Positions 1 to 9,822 of a DNA stretch of 64,000 nucleotides are shown in pieces. Positions within the stretch are counted from its first letter, which is position 1. Each line of letters begins with the position of its first letter. The position numbers were made by a program, and so were the translations under genes. The stretch is from the NCBI RefSeq assembly GCF_000425265.1, contig NZ_AUDC01000012.1:124001-188000 (forward strand), given 5' to 3'. The notes under the pieces are model-generated. The model was not told where the DNA came from. It did not search any database and saw nothing but the letters and a program-made list of their open reading frames with translations. The stretch is from Maridesulfovibrio zosterae DSM 11974. GTDB taxonomy: Bacteria; Desulfobacterota; Desulfovibrionia; Desulfovibrionales; Desulfovibrionaceae.

Positions 1-95
1 ATTTTGGACCCCGGAATACTAACGGTCTTATGATAAGCACCGTGAGCATTACGAATGCGGGTCAGCATATCGGCGATAGGATCGACAACAGGCAT
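1..95 (-). CDS. rpsH: 30S ribosomal protein S8, N-terminal fragment (cut by window edge)
   Basis: S8 binds the central domain of 16S rRNA and is a translational regulator of the spc operon in many bacteria. Only the first 31 codons are in the window. They read [18 protein letters not shown] and onward, the standard S8 start. The ATG at 95-93 is preceded by a GGAG Shine-Dalgarno sequence. It lies 15 bases after rpsN, in the normal L5-S14-S8 order. The rest of the gene lies beyond base 1. Confidence 0.93.
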   Translation of the reverse strand, partial: MPVVDPIADMLTRIRNAHGAYHKTVSIPGSK

Positions 96-110
96 TTTAA
101 ACTCCTTATA

Positions 111-296
111 TTACCAGCTGGCTTTACGCACGCCGGGAAGTTCACCCGCGAGGGCCTTCTCCCTGAAGCAAATACGGCATACACCGTATTTCCGCAGGAA
201 TGCACGAGGACGACCACAAATTGGACATCTGTTATATTCGCGCACCTTGAACTTAGGCTTACGTTTAGCCTTAACTTTTAATGCTGTCCTGGCCAA
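111..296 (-). CDS. rpsN: 30S ribosomal protein S14, zinc-binding short form
   Basis: S14 is an assembly protein of the 30S head. The 61-residue length and two CxxC pairs (CPIC and CRIC, separated by 12 residues) identify the short zinc-binding type (S14 type Z), not the ~100-residue zinc-free type. It sits between rplE and rpsH as expected for the spc operon. No second S14 gene is visible in the window, so whether a zinc-independent backup exists elsewhere cannot be judged. Confidence 0.96.
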   Translation of the reverse strand: MARTALKVKAKRKPKFKVREYNRCPICGRPRAFLRKYGVCRICFREKALAGELPGVRKASW

Positions 297-307
297 AGCG
301 ATTCCTC

Positions 308-847
308 CTATTTCTTGAAGGGCATTCCAAGAAGCTCGAGGAGCATCTTGCCTTCTTTATCAGTTTTGGCGGAGGTGACGATAGTCACGTTCATCCCTTT
401 AGTTAACTCGATTTTGTCGAGCTGAATCTCAGGAAAAATAGTTAATTCCTTGATTCCGAGGGTGAAGTTACCGCGTCCGTCGAAGCCTTTGTCAGGGATT
501 CCGCGAAAATCGCGGACACGAGGGAGTGCAAAGCTGATAAGCTTATCCAGGAAGTCCCACATCATATCTCTGCGAAGAGTTACACGGGAACCGACAGGCA
601 TTCCTTCGCGCAGCTTAAAAGCTGCAATTGACTTTTTCGCTCTGGTAACTACTGCTTTCTGACCCGCAATAGCGGTCAATTCGTCAACAGCACCATCAAT
701 GAGCTTTGCGTTCTGGCTTGCTTCACCGAGTCCGATATTGAGAGAGATTGCCTTAATTTCAGGAATCTCCATCGAACTCTTGTACCCGAACTCCTTGTTT
801 AGAGTCGGGGCGACCTTGTCCGTATATATTTTTTCGAGACGTGTCAT
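308..847 (-). CDS. rplE: 50S ribosomal protein L5
   Basis: L5 binds 5S rRNA and forms part of the central protuberance and the B1b bridge to the small subunit. At 179 residues it has normal family length. The conserved segment near residues 120-130 ([11 protein letters not shown]) is recognisable. The ATG at 847-845 follows rplX by 9 bases, and rpsN begins 11 bases after the stop. The tight spacing indicates co-transcription in the spc operon. Confidence 0.97.
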   Translation of the reverse strand: MTRLEKIYTDKVAPTLNKEFGYKSSMEIPEIKAISLNIGLGEASQNAKLIDGAVDELTAIAGQKAVVTRAKKSIAAFKLREGMPVGSRVTLRRDMMWDFLDKLISFALPRVRDFRGIPDKGFDGRGNFTLGIKELTIFPEIQLDKIELTKGMNVTIVTSAKTDKEGKMLLELLGMPFKK

Positions 848-856
848 CGCAGAACC

Positions 857-1174
857 CTAGTCGATGATTTCGTTACATTTTTTACAAAAACGGATATTTT
901 TTCCGTCTTCGGTCTCACGAATTCCAACTCTGGTTGCTTTTGTGCAAGCGGGGCACACAACCTGAATATTAGAAATGTGAATAGGGGCTTCTTTCTCAAC
1001 AATTCCGCCGGGCTGGTTTGCATATGGATTTGGCTTTGTGTGCCTGGAAACCATATTAACCTGCTCCACGAGGACTTCGTCCTTCTTGCGGTTGATCTTA
1101 AGGACCTTGCCGATCTTCCCCTTATCCTTGCCGGCGATGACCATTATCTTGTCATCAACATGTATCTTGTTCAT
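857..1174 (-). CDS. rplX: 50S ribosomal protein L24
   Basis: L24 is one of the two assembly initiators of the 50S subunit. The N-terminal KOW motif is visible ([17 protein letters not shown], residues 8-24). The 105-residue protein carries two CxxC pairs near the C terminus (CPAC at about 75 and CKKC at about 97), a putative zinc ribbon found in L24 of some lineages but not in E. coli L24. It lies between rplN and rplE in the usual order. Confidence 0.96.
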   Translation of the reverse strand: MNKIHVDDKIMVIAGKDKGKIGKVLKINRKKDEVLVEQVNMVSRHTKPNPYANQPGGIVEKEAPIHISNIQVVCPACTKATRVGIRETEDGKNIRFCKKCNEIID

Positions 1175-1200
1175 GCCGTATACCTTTTTGTGATAAGGAT

Positions 1201-1569
1201 TTACAGAACTTCAGGTGCAAGAGAAACAATTTTCATAAAGCCGCAGGCTCTAAGCTCTCTCGCAACGGGACCGAAAATACGAGTCCCAACTGGTTCCATT
1301 GAATTGTTCAGAAGAACGGCAGAGTTATTGTCGAACTTGATGTAAGAACCGTCAGGACGACCAATTTCTTTTTTGGTGCGAACCACAACCGCTTTCATCA
1401 CAGCGCCCTTCTTCACTTTGGAATGGGGCATCGCTTCCTTAACGGAAACCACAATGATGTCTCCGACACTGGCGTAGCGTCTCTTGGAACCGCCAAGGAC
1501 CTTGATGCAGGAAACCTTTTTGGCACCAGAGTTATCTGCTACGTCAAGTTTGGATTCTACCTGAATCAT
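1201..1569 (-). CDS. rplN: 50S ribosomal protein L14
   Basis: L14 contacts 23S rRNA and takes part in intersubunit bridges; it is also the docking site for the silencing factor RsfS. The 122-residue sequence is typical, beginning [18 protein letters not shown] with the conserved DNSGA motif. In many genomes rplN is the first gene of the spc operon. Here it follows rpsQ by only 11 bases without a terminator, so the S10 and spc gene sets are probably one transcript. Confidence 0.97.
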   Translation of the reverse strand: MIQVESKLDVADNSGAKKVSCIKVLGGSKRRYASVGDIIVVSVKEAMPHSKVKKGAVMKAVVVRTKKEIGRPDGSYIKFDNNSAVLLNNSMEPVGTRIFGPVARELRACGFMKIVSLAPEVL

Positions 1570-1580
1570 AGCTAATACCC

Positions 1581-1847
1581 CTAAACTGCTTTTTCCAGAA
1601 TTTTATCGAGATGCCACCTTTTGCGTTTGCTCAAGGGGCGGAATTCAACAATCTGTACCTTATCGCCGATACTGCATTCATTAGCAGGATCATGTGCCAT
1701 GAATTTAGTGTGACGGCGAATGAATTTTTTATACAGGGGGTGTTTAACGAGAGTTTCAACGCGGACAACAATTGTCTTGTCTGCCTTATCGCTGATAACT
1801 ACGCCGTTAAGTACGCGCCTGTTTCCTTTCAGATTAAGCTCTGCCAT
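1581..1847 (-). CDS. rpsQ: 30S ribosomal protein S17
   Basis: S17 is a primary 16S rRNA binder with an OB fold. The 88-residue product contains the family core [17 protein letters not shown] and the conserved RPLSKRKRW near the C terminus. It is spaced 3 bases after rpmC and 11 bases before rplN. Nothing unusual is seen. Confidence 0.97.
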   Translation of the reverse strand: MAELNLKGNRRVLNGVVISDKADKTIVVRVETLVKHPLYKKFIRRHTKFMAHDPANECSIGDKVQIVEFRPLSKRKRWHLDKILEKAV

Positions 1848-1850
1848 GGC

Positions 1851-2045
1851 TTATGCTCCCAGTTCCTTTTCGCGCTGCACGGTCAGGATTTTAGCAATGT
1901 CTTTTTTAACATCGCTGAGTCTCTGGGTGTTTTCAAGCTGCGCAGTTGCGTGCTGAAAACGAAGATTGAAAAGCTCCTGACGGAAACCCATCAGCTTTTC
2001 TTCCAGAGCAGCGTTGTCGAGTTCACGAAGTTCTTTGACTTTCAT
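1851..2045 (-). CDS. rpmC: 50S ribosomal protein L29
   Basis: L29 is a small helical-hairpin protein at the peptide exit tunnel, next to L23, and helps form the docking site for trigger factor and SRP. The 64 residues begin MKVKELRELDNAALEEKL and contain the conserved ELFNLRFQ segment. It starts 1 base after the rplP stop codon, which suggests translational coupling. Confidence 0.96.
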   Translation of the reverse strand: MKVKELRELDNAALEEKLMGFRQELFNLRFQHATAQLENTQRLSDVKKDIAKILTVQREKELGA

Positions 2046-2046
2046 A

Positions 2047-2460
2047 TTACAACCCCTCCTTGACTACAATAGTAGTTTTGACAGGAAGCTTGTGTGATGC
2101 ACGGACCAGAGCTTCTCTGGCCAGTTCAATGTCAACGCCCTTCACTTCGTAAAGAATGCGACCGGGCTTAACCGGAGCGCACCAACCGACGGGGGAGCCT
2201 TTACCTTTACCCTGTCTGACTTCAGCAGGCTTAGCAGTAACTGGCACATCAGGGAAAACCCTGATCCATACCTGTCCGCCACGCTTAATGTGACGCATAA
2301 TAGCGACACGAGCTGCTTCAATCTGGTTGTTGCTCAATTTTCCGTGTTCCACAGTTTTGATTGCGATATCACCGAAAGCGATAGTGGAACCGCGCTGAGC
2401 TTTACCTTTCAGGCGACCTTTCTGACGTTTACGGAATTTAACTTTCTTAGGTGATAGCAT
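2047..2460 (-). CDS. rplP: 50S ribosomal protein L16
   Basis: L16 lies near the peptidyl transferase centre and the A-site tRNA elbow. The 137-residue protein starts [16 protein letters not shown] and includes the conserved [12 protein letters not shown] and [17 protein letters not shown] stretches. Its ATG overlaps the rpsC stop codon by one base (TAATG), so the two genes are likely coupled in translation. Confidence 0.97.
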   Translation of the reverse strand: MLSPKKVKFRKRQKGRLKGKAQRGSTIAFGDIAIKTVEHGKLSNNQIEAARVAIMRHIKRGGQVWIRVFPDVPVTAKPAEVRQGKGKGSPVGWCAPVKPGRILYEVKGVDIELAREALVRASHKLPVKTTIVVKEGL

Positions 2461-3101
2461 TACTGTTCCACCTCGTGGTCAAGAATTTCACCTTTGAAGA
2501 TCCAGACCTTGATGCCGATGACACCGTAGGTAGTGTTAGCTCTTGCTACACCGTAATCGATGTCAGCTCTGAGAGTCTGAAGAGGAACGCGGCCATCGCG
2601 ATACCATTCGGTACGTGCGATTTCAGCACCGGCCAGACGACCAGCACAAGCTACTTTAATACCCTCTGCGCCGAATTTGCGGGCAAGCCCAACAATACGC
2701 TTCATAGCGCGGCGGAAAGCTACACGGCGCTCAAGCTGCTGAGCAATATTCTCAGCAACGAGCTGCGCATCAGTTTCCGGACGGCGAATTTCATTTACTT
2801 CGAGAGCGAATTCTTTATTGAATTTAGTACGAAGATCATCACGGAGCTTTTCAATTTCAACACCTTTGCGACCGATAATAATACCTGGACGCGCAGTGTG
2901 AATGATCAGACGAATTTTGCCACCGGCACGTTCAATCTCGATCTTTGAAATTCCTGCGTGGAAAATCTTCTCTTTTACATATTTACGAATGCTGTCGTCC
3001 TCAAAGACGAAAGCGGGATAGTCCTTTTTACTGAACCATCTGGAGAGCCAGTTCTTGGTGTATCCAAGTCTGAACCCGTATGGATGTACTTTCTGACCCA
3101 T
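2460..3101 (-). CDS. rpsC: 30S ribosomal protein S3
   Basis: S3 lies at the mRNA entry channel and, with S4 and S5, contributes to helicase activity of the ribosome. The 213-residue protein starts [13 protein letters not shown] and carries a KH domain with the [14 protein letters not shown] loop at about residues 74-87. The stop codon overlaps the rplP start. Length and order are normal. Confidence 0.97.
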   Translation of the reverse strand: MGQKVHPYGFRLGYTKNWLSRWFSKKDYPAFVFEDDSIRKYVKEKIFHAGISKIEIERAGGKIRLIIHTARPGIIIGRKGVEIEKLRDDLRTKFNKEFALEVNEIRRPETDAQLVAENIAQQLERRVAFRRAMKRIVGLARKFGAEGIKVACAGRLAGAEIARTEWYRDGRVPLQTLRADIDYGVARANTTYGVIGIKVWIFKGEILDHEVEQ

Positions 3102-3110
3102 GACACTACC

Positions 3111-3443
3111 CTACATTTCTTTAACTACGACGGTTATATGGCTTGTGCGCTTGCAAATGCGGTACGCACGCCCCATAGCCCTGGGCTGAATCCTCTTCCA
3201 AGTAGGACCTTCGTCAATTTTAACGATGTCTACACAAAGAGAGTCAACATCCACACCGGGAATCTGCTCTGCGTTAGCAACAGCAGAATAAAGCACTTTA
3301 CTGAGCATTTCAGCTCCCTTTTTGGGAGTGAACTTCAAGATGTTGAGTGCTTCCTCAACAGGCTTTCCCTTGATGTTTTCCGCTACCAAGCGCACTTTCC
3401 TAGCGGAAATGCGCATATATTTTGCAATAGCTCTTGCTTCCAT
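3111..3443 (-). CDS. rplV: 50S ribosomal protein L22
   Basis: L22 lines the peptide exit tunnel, its beta hairpin forming part of the constriction together with L4. The 110 residues include the typical ARKVRLVAENIKGKPVEEAL start and the hairpin region ending HITVVVKE. It is located between rpsS and rpsC as in other S10 operons. Confidence 0.97.
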   Translation of the reverse strand: MEARAIAKYMRISARKVRLVAENIKGKPVEEALNILKFTPKKGAEMLSKVLYSAVANAEQIPGVDVDSLCVDIVKIDEGPTWKRIQPRAMGRAYRICKRTSHITVVVKEM

Positions 3444-3456
3444 TGCTCAACACCTT

Positions 3457-3738
3457 CTAGCGTTTGGCCTTGCTTTTCTTGTCCGCAGCGTGGCCGTAGT
3501 AGGTACGGGTGGGAGAGAATTCTCCCAATTTGTGTCCTACCATGTTTTCGGTCACGAAGACAGGAATAAACTTACGGCCATTATGTACTGCGAAGGTCAA
3601 ACCTACCATTTCTGGAATGATGGTTGAGCGACGGGACCAGGTTTGGATAACCTTGCGGTCACCTGATTCCTGAGCTTTTACGACCTTTTTAAGCAGATGA
3701 TCGTCAATAAACGGGCCTTTTTTCAGTGATCTTGGCAT
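3457..3738 (-). CDS. rpsS: 30S ribosomal protein S19
   Basis: S19 forms a complex with S13 in the 30S head and contacts the A-site finger of the 50S subunit. The 93-residue protein begins [19 protein letters not shown] and contains the family signature around [16 protein letters not shown]. It is spaced 9 bases from rplB and 13 bases from rplV. Confidence 0.97.
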   Translation of the reverse strand: MPRSLKKGPFIDDHLLKKVVKAQESGDRKVIQTWSRRSTIIPEMVGLTFAVHNGRKFIPVFVTENMVGHKLGEFSPTRTYYGHAADKKSKAKR

Positions 3739-3747
3739 TACAGTCTC

Positions 3748-4578
3748 CTACTTCTGCCCGCGGCGTTTAACGATGAGCTTGGAAGAAGGTTTCTTCTTAT
3801 TGCGGGTCTTGTATCCCTTGGCAGGCATGCCCCAAGGAGAACAGGGGTGTCTACCACCGGAACTACGACCTTCACCACCACCAAGTGGGTGATCGATCGG
3901 GTTCATTGCGACACCTCTGACTTTAGGTCTACGACCAAGCCAACGGTTACGTCCGGCCTTACCAATGGTAATGTTTTCGTGGTGGATGTTACCTACCTGT
4001 CCAACGGTTGCACAACAAATTGCGAGAACCTTGCGGACTTCACCGGAAGGCATGCGAAGAAGAGCATGTTTGCCTTCTTTCGCAACTAACTGTGCATAGG
4101 TACCGGCTGCACGGCAGAACTGTCCACCCTTTCCGGGATACAATTCAATATTATGAATGATAGTACCAACAGGTATATTCTTCAGCAAAAGAGCATTACC
4201 GGGTTTAATATCGGCTTTCTCTCCAGCGAGAATCTGGTCACCCTTGTTAAGTCCTACAGGAGCAAGGATGTAGCGTTTTTCACCGTCTGCATAGTTAAGC
4301 AGAGCGATGCGTGCGCTTCTATTGGGATCGTATTCAATTGATGCAACAATTGCGGGTACTTCAACTTTATTACGTTTGAAGTCAATGATACGGTACAAAC
4401 GTTTAGTACCGCCACCACGACGACGGGAAGTAACCCTACCGTTGTTGTTTCTACCAGCTGTCTTTGTTAATCCCTTTGTGAGGGATTTTTCCGGAGTAGA
4501 CTTGGTAATCTCCTCAAAGGTGGAGATAGTCTGGAACCGGCGACCTGGAGAGGTCGGTTTCAGCTTGCGAGTTGCCAT
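3748..4578 (-). CDS. rplB: 50S ribosomal protein L2
   Basis: L2 is needed for subunit association and for peptidyl transferase centre assembly. The 276-residue sequence has the conserved C-terminal motif [17 protein letters not shown], including the histidine held to be important for peptidyl transfer. It begins [17 protein letters not shown]. The gene follows rplW by 3 bases. Confidence 0.98.
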   Translation of the reverse strand: MATRKLKPTSPGRRFQTISTFEEITKSTPEKSLTKGLTKTAGRNNNGRVTSRRRGGGTKRLYRIIDFKRNKVEVPAIVASIEYDPNRSARIALLNYADGEKRYILAPVGLNKGDQILAGEKADIKPGNALLLKNIPVGTIIHNIELYPGKGGQFCRAAGTYAQLVAKEGKHALLRMPSGEVRKVLAICCATVGQVGNIHHENITIGKAGRNRWLGRRPKVRGVAMNPIDHPLGGGEGRSSGGRHPCSPWGMPAKGYKTRNKKKPSSKLIVKRRGQK

Positions 4579-4581
4579 CTC

Positions 4582-4872
4582 TTAAACTCCTTCGAAGAAT
4601 TCGATTTTTTCGCCCGCCAAAAGCTTAACATAAGCTTTTTTATAGCCGGACAATTTACCGACAACACGGCCGAACTTTCTGCGAAGACCGGGTCTTTTAC
4701 GTACGATACGTACGGAATCAACCTTAACGTCAAAAGCTTTTTCAACAGCTTTTTTAACTTCAGTCTTATTGGCAGAAGGCAGCACATAAAAGGTCACCTG
4801 ATTGGATGATTCCTTAATGTCAGTGGCCTTTTCCGAAATGACCGGCTTGATGAGAATCTGAGTATAGTCCAT
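4582..4872 (-). CDS. rplW: 50S ribosomal protein L23
   Basis: L23 at the tunnel exit is the main docking site for trigger factor and SRP. The 96 residues start MDYTQILIKPVISEKATDIK; the KPVISEKA motif is the family hallmark. The start is 2 bases after the rplD stop codon. It is ordinary in length and place. Confidence 0.97.
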   Translation of the reverse strand: MDYTQILIKPVISEKATDIKESSNQVTFYVLPSANKTEVKKAVEKAFDVKVDSVRIVRKRPGLRRKFGRVVGKLSGYKKAYVKLLAGEKIEFFEGV

Positions 4873-4874
4873 GA

Positions 4875-5495
4875 CTACTTCAACCTCTCTTGCAAATCCT
4901 GTGCTGCATTCTCAAGCATTACAACCTGACGATGGCGAAGAATGTCATAAACATTCAACTGTTCGGCAGAGATAAGCTTGATGCCAGGGAAGTTCCTCGC
5001 AGAAAGGAGGAGTTTATTATCAGCGTCCTTGACAACGATCAAGGCTTTATAAAGTCCGAGACTTTCTGCAACTTCAGCAAAAAGCTTAGTTTTAATCTCG
5101 GGAAGGTCAATACTCTTAACAACCATCAGCTTTTCTTCGCTGAATTTGGATGTGAGTGCCATTCTGAGACCCAGACGGCGGACCTTTTTATTTACCTTGA
5201 AGGAGTAGTCGCGAGGCTGGGGACCGAAAGTGGTTCCCCCACCACGCCACAAAGGTGAACGGGTGGAGCCTGAACGTGCGCGTCCTGTGCCTTTCTGGCG
5301 CCAGGGTTTTGCACCGCCGCCGCGCTTCATGCCACGAGTCTTGGTAGCATGTGTGCCGCTGCGTTTAGCAGCGAGCTGAGAGCGGACAACGAGATGCAGG
5401 ATTTCGGGCTTGACCGGAACTTCAAATACTTCCGGAGCAAGATCCATGCTCCCGACTTCCTTTTTAGTTTGATCATATATAGTAATGGTAGCCAT
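4875..5495 (-). CDS. rplD: 50S ribosomal protein L4
   Basis: L4 extends a loop into the exit tunnel; in E. coli it also represses the S10 operon by acting on the leader. The loop region GAKPWRQKGTGRARSGS (about residues 61-77) is clear in the 206-residue protein. It lies between rplC and rplW. Whether it autoregulates here cannot be read from the sequence, although the S10 leader does contain a hairpin (see 6561-6580). Confidence 0.97.
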   Translation of the reverse strand: MATITIYDQTKKEVGSMDLAPEVFEVPVKPEILHLVVRSQLAAKRSGTHATKTRGMKRGGGAKPWRQKGTGRARSGSTRSPLWRGGGTTFGPQPRDYSFKVNKKVRRLGLRMALTSKFSEEKLMVVKSIDLPEIKTKLFAEVAESLGLYKALIVVKDADNKLLLSARNFPGIKLISAEQLNVYDILRHRQVVMLENAAQDLQERLK

Positions 5496-5506
5496 TTTTT
5501 ATTCCT

Positions 5507-6139
5507 CTAGCTGGTCTTGCGGATCATCACCAATCCGTTCTTGGGGCCGGGAACCTGTCCCTTAACCACGAGAACATTTTCCTCGGTGCGAACGTCTACA
5601 ATTTCAATATTGGAAATAGTCACACGTTCGTTACCCATCTGACCGGGCATTTTTTTACCCTTGAAGACTTTACCAGGGAAAGTAGCGTGGCCGATAGAAC
5701 CAGGAGAACGGTGTACCTTTTCAGCACCGTGAGATGCACGGGAACCTTTGAAGTTCCAACGCTTCATTACACCCTGAAAACCTTTACCTTTAGATGTTCC
5801 AGTCACTTTGACCTTCTCACCACTGGTAAAGATATCCACGGATATTTCCTGGCCAAGTTCATAATCAGCTACGGAATCAAGCGGGAACTCACGAAGGTGA
5901 CGGAAGTAGCCTTTTCCAGCTTTTTCCTGATGACCTTTGGAGGGCTTGTTCACTTTGCGTTCGGGCAGAGTGTCGTAACCGATCTGGATGGCGTTATAGC
6001 CTTCCTTCTCTTCAGTCTTAACCTGAATGACAGGACAAGGACCAACTTCGAGTACTGTGACGGGGGTAATTGTACCATCGTCAGAGAACACGCGGGTCAT
6101 GCCCAGTTTTTTACCGAGTATACCGATAGTTTTTGCCAT
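5507..6139 (-). CDS. rplC: 50S ribosomal protein L3
   Basis: L3 is a primary 23S rRNA binder and an assembly initiator. The product is 210 residues from [18 protein letters not shown]. The start at 6139 is chosen because the family begins there and a GGGAGGGG Shine-Dalgarno lies directly upstream. An upstream in-frame extension of 34 codons overlaps rpsJ and has no L3 homology. The methylated-glutamine region ([13 protein letters not shown]) is conserved. Confidence 0.97.
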   Translation of the reverse strand: MAKTIGILGKKLGMTRVFSDDGTITPVTVLEVGPCPVIQVKTEEKEGYNAIQIGYDTLPERKVNKPSKGHQEKAGKGYFRHLREFPLDSVADYELGQEISVDIFTSGEKVKVTGTSKGKGFQGVMKRWNFKGSRASHGAEKVHRSPGSIGHATFPGKVFKGKKMPGQMGNERVTISNIEIVDVRTEENVLVVKGQVPGPKNGLVMIRKTS

Positions 6140-6152
6140 GTTGAACCCCTCC

Positions 6153-6470
6153 CTAGAGCTTAATTTCGACGTCAACACCAGCGGGAAGGCTAAGCTTACC
6201 AAGGGCATCAACTGTCTGCTGGGTGGGTTCAAGAATGTCAAGCAGACGCTTGTGGATTCTCATCTCAAACTGCTCACGAGACTTTTTGTCTACGTGCACA
6301 GAACGCTGAATCGTTGTACGATTGATCTGTGTAGGCAGTGGGATGGGACCTGCGATAGCAGCTCCGGTATTGCGGGCAGTATCCACAATCTCGGTAACTG
6401 CTTTATCAAGGATACGGTAATCGTATGCCTTGAGCTTGATCCTGATACGATCACTAGTCATAGAAACCAT
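6153..6470 (-). CDS. rpsJ: 30S ribosomal protein S10 / NusE
   Basis: S10 is part of the 30S head and, as NusE, pairs with NusB and NusG in antitermination and transcription-translation coupling. The 105-residue sequence has the [17 protein letters not shown] start and the [19 protein letters not shown] loop. The ATG at 6470 has AGGAG at the right distance; initiation three codons later (MTSD) is also possible. It is the first gene of the S10 operon, and no tuf gene separates it from fusA. Confidence 0.97.
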   Translation of the reverse strand: MVSMTSDRIRIKLKAYDYRILDKAVTEIVDTARNTGAAIAGPIPLPTQINRTTIQRSVHVDKKSREQFEMRIHKRLLDILEPTQQTVDALGKLSLPAGVDVEIKL

Positions 6471-6620
6471 GTTAATTTCTCCTAATTGAATTCAGAGACG
6501 GCGTAACTTGCAACGGTTAGAAGGATTGTGAGGTTGTTCCTTCAATAGCCTGGTATGGTCGTCCAGCCAGCATGCCGGACCTTATACCTGATCTCTGTGG
6601 TTTCACGGGGCGGTTCCCGT
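6471..6620 (-). promoter_or_regulatory. Leader region of the S10 operon with two hairpins
   Basis: About 150 bases separate the fusA terminator from rpsJ. On the minus strand the transcript would contain a 5-bp hairpin at 6605-6620 (ACGGG/CCCGT) and a 7-bp hairpin at 6561-6580 (GTCCGGC/GCTGGAC with one G-T pair). Position and structure fit an S10 leader of the type through which L4 regulates in gammaproteobacteria, but the sequence does not prove such control. No convincing -35/-10 pair was identified. Confidence 0.45.
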
Positions 6621-6662
6621 AAAAAAAATAAGAACCTCCCAAACACTATGGTTCGGGAGGTT
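6621..6662 (-). terminator. Rho-independent terminator after fusA
   Basis: An 8-bp perfect stem (AACCTCCC/GGGAGGTT at 6655-6662 and 6633-6640) with a 14-base loop is followed on the minus strand by a run of eight T (6621-6628). It lies 56 bases past the fusA stop codon and closes the str operon ahead of rpsJ. Confidence 0.85.
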
Positions 6663-6717
6663 TACTGCTTTTTGCAAGCTGCTGTCAAGCTAAAATGAGA
6701 ATAAATTCAAAATTATT

Positions 6718-8784
6718 CTAATTTTTATTGATCAGCTCTTCCGCGATAGAAGCAGGAACTGGCTCATAATGGTCGAACTGCATGCTAAATGTAGCACGAC
6801 CCTGAGTTTTAGAGCGAAGATCGGTTGCATAACCGAACATTTCACTCAAAGGCACGTCACAGGAGATTACCTGTGCATTAGAACGTGCTTCCATGTTTCC
6901 AACGCGGCCACGACGACCGTTAAGGTCACCCATGACGTCTCCGAGGTAATCTTCAGGAGTTACGACTTCGACAGACATGATAGGCTCAAGAAGCTGTGGT
7001 CCAGCTTTCTTAACAGCGTCTTTAAGTGCCATAGAACCGGCAATGTAGAATGCCTGTTCTGAAGAGTCAACATCATGGTAAGAACCGAAGGTCAGTGTAG
7101 CTTTGATGTCCACGAGAGGGAAACCAGCAATAACACCGTTCTTCATGGCATCATGAATACCACGATCGACAGCAGGAATATATTCTTTCGGAATAACCCC
7201 ACCCTTAATCTCGTCAACAAACTCATATTCGCTTTCTTTGTTCGGCTCAATGGTAACAACTACGTGACCATACTGACCACGTCCACCGGACTGCTTAGCG
7301 TATTTGAGGTTTGATTCGACGGATTTGGTGATTGTTTCACGGTATGAAACACGTGGAGCACCGACATTAGCATTTACGTTGAACTCACGAAGCAGACGGT
7401 CGACAATAACTTCAAGGTGAAGTTCACCCATACCTGCAATAAGAGTCTGACCTGTTTCCTCATCACCTTTAACGCGGAAAGAGGGATCTTCTTTAGCAAG
7501 TTTGGCAAGACCCTGACTGAGAAGATCCCGGTCAGCTTTAGTCTTAGGCTCGATCGCAACTTCGATAACCGGTTCAGGAATATCGAGAGATTCAAGTACA
7601 ACTGCTTTCTTCTGCTCAGCAAGGGTGTCACCTGTTGCCATGGTCTTAAGACCAACAGCAGCTACGATGTCACCTGCATATGCTTCCTTGATTTCCTCAC
7701 GCTTGTTAGCGTGCATCTTCAGGAGACGTCCGATACGTTCTTTCTTACCGCTTGCAGCGTTAATGAAAGTATCACCGGATACAATCTTACCTGAGTAGAG
7801 ACGCAGGAAAGTCAAGTGACCAACGAAGGGGTCAGTCATGAGCTTAAAGGAAAGAGCTGCAAGAGGCAGAGTATCATCACAAGGACATTCAATCTGCTTA
7901 TCAGTACCGGGTTCGATACCTATGATAGGCGGAATATCCAAAGGAGAAGGAAGATAATCGATAACAGCATCGAGCAAAGGCTGAACACCTTTGTTTTTAA
8001 ATGCAGTACCGCAAAGAACAGGGCATATTGTCAGGTTAATAGTTGCCTGACGAATACCTTCAACAATTTCTTCGGAGGTAAGTTCTTCACCACCGAGGTA
8101 CTTATCGAGCAGTTCTTCGTTTTCTTCAGCAATAGCCTCAATCATTTCAAGGCGCATTTCTTCATACTGATCAACCATGTCAGCAGGGATATCTTCGATA
8201 TCGTAGTCCTTACCCATGACATCAGTATAAGTAAAAGCCTTACCTGTAACGAGGTCAACAGCACCACGGTAGTTTTCTTCAGATCCGATGGGAATCTGGA
8301 GAGGTACAGCTTTTGCGCCAAGACGGTCTTTGAGCATTTCTACACAACGGAAGAAATCTGCTCCGATACGGTCCATCTTGTTAACGAAAGCCATACGTGG
8401 AACGTTGTATCTGTCAGCCTGACGCCATACGGTTTCAGACTGAGGTTCAACACCTGCAACAGCATCAAATACTGCTACTGCGCCGTCAAGTACGCGCAGA
8501 GCACGTTCAACTTCCATTGTGAAGTCAACGTGACCAGGAGTATCAATAATGTTAATACGGTGATCTTTCCAGTAGCAGGTTGTAGCAGCACTAGTGATAG
8601 TGATGCCACGTTCCTGTTCCTGAACCATCCAGTCCATGGTAGCTTCGCCATCATGAACTTCACCGATTTTATGAGAAACACCAGTATAGAAAAGAATGCG
8701 CTCAGTAGTGGTAGTTTTACCCGCATCAATGTGGGCCATGATACCAATATTGCGCTGTTTATCTCTTGCAACCTTTCTAGGCAC
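6718..8784 (-). CDS. fusA: Elongation factor G
   Basis: EF-G is the GTPase that drives ribosomal translocation and, with RRF, recycling. The 688 residues include the P loop AHIDAGKTT (about 17-25), the switch [10 protein letters not shown], and the NKMD guanine-binding motif. It uses a GTG start (8784-8782) with GGAG eight bases upstream. It follows rpsG by 12 bases in the classical rpsL-rpsG-fusA order, and the operon ends at a terminator rather than continuing into tuf. Confidence 0.98.
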   Translation of the reverse strand: MPRKVARDKQRNIGIMAHIDAGKTTTTERILFYTGVSHKIGEVHDGEATMDWMVQEQERGITITSAATTCYWKDHRINIIDTPGHVDFTMEVERALRVLDGAVAVFDAVAGVEPQSETVWRQADRYNVPRMAFVNKMDRIGADFFRCVEMLKDRLGAKAVPLQIPIGSEENYRGAVDLVTGKAFTYTDVMGKDYDIEDIPADMVDQYEEMRLEMIEAIAEENEELLDKYLGGEELTSEEIVEGIRQATINLTICPVLCGTAFKNKGVQPLLDAVIDYLPSPLDIPPIIGIEPGTDKQIECPCDDTLPLAALSFKLMTDPFVGHLTFLRLYSGKIVSGDTFINAASGKKERIGRLLKMHANKREEIKEAYAGDIVAAVGLKTMATGDTLAEQKKAVVLESLDIPEPVIEVAIEPKTKADRDLLSQGLAKLAKEDPSFRVKGDEETGQTLIAGMGELHLEVIVDRLLREFNVNANVGAPRVSYRETITKSVESNLKYAKQSGGRGQYGHVVVTIEPNKESEYEFVDEIKGGVIPKEYIPAVDRGIHDAMKNGVIAGFPLVDIKATLTFGSYHDVDSSEQAFYIAGSMALKDAVKKAGPQLLEPIMSVEVVTPEDYLGDVMGDLNGRRGRVGNMEARSNAQVISCDVPLSEMFGYATDLRSKTQGRATFSMQFDHYEPVPASIAEELINKN

Positions 8785-8796
8785 TTTGTACTCCGA

Positions 8797-9291
<495 letters not shown>

Positions 9292-9663
9292 CTATTTAGG
9301 ACGCTTAGCGCCGTACTTGGAACGACCCTGACGACGATCTGCAACACCAGCGGTGTCAAGAGAGCCGCGAACAATGTGGTAACGAACACCAGGTAAATCT
9401 TTTACACGACCACCACGGATAAGTACCACGGAGTGTTCCTGAAGGTTGTGGCCTTCACCACCGATATATGCTGTTACTTCCATGCTGTTGGTCAAACGAA
9501 CACGAGCGACCTTACGCAAAGCGGAGTTAGGCTTTTTAGGGGTGGTTGTATACACTCTAGTGCATACGCCACGACGCTGGGGGCAAGCCTGAAGCGCAGG
9601 AGTTTTCTTACGCTTGAGCTGCTTTTCACGCCCTTTTCTTACGAGCTGATTAATGGTTGGCAT
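9292..9663 (-). CDS. rpsL: 30S ribosomal protein S12
   Basis: S12 sits in the decoding centre. The 123 residues have the conserved [19 protein letters not shown] and [15 protein letters not shown] loops; the lysines in both loops are the wild-type, streptomycin-sensitive form known from other bacteria. A strong GGAGGG Shine-Dalgarno precedes the ATG. It is the first gene after the rpoC gap and probably has its own promoter (9702-9730). Confidence 0.98.
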   Translation of the reverse strand: MPTINQLVRKGREKQLKRKKTPALQACPQRRGVCTRVYTTTPKKPNSALRKVARVRLTNSMEVTAYIGGEGHNLQEHSVVLIRGGRVKDLPGVRYHIVRGSLDTAGVADRRQGRSKYGAKRPK

Positions 9664-9701
9664 GAACCCTCCAAATTTAATTTTATTGCAAAGACCGACG
9701 C

Positions 9702-9730
9702 AGTTAGACTAAAATTTCAAGATTTGTCAA
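9702..9730 (-). promoter_or_regulatory. Candidate sigma-70-type promoter of rpsL-rpsG-fusA
   Basis: In the 159-base gap between rpoC and rpsL the minus strand reads TTGACA (9730-9725), a 17-base spacer and CTAACT (9707-9702). The -35 box is perfect and the -10 box weak. Read-through from rpoC is equally possible, as no rho-independent terminator is seen in the gap. Confidence 0.4.
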
Positions 9731-9822
9731 GAACAAATAAGAAATAGTATATGTCACATCTTCAAATCAGGCTGCAACGACCTGCTTGGTAAAATGTCAA
9801 CTGCGTTCTGGCGCCGGCATTA

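Noticed and set aside
6140-6241. 34-codon upstream extension of rplC
   Set aside because: Overlaps rpsJ and has no L3 similarity; the internal ATG at 6139 has a strong ribosome binding site.
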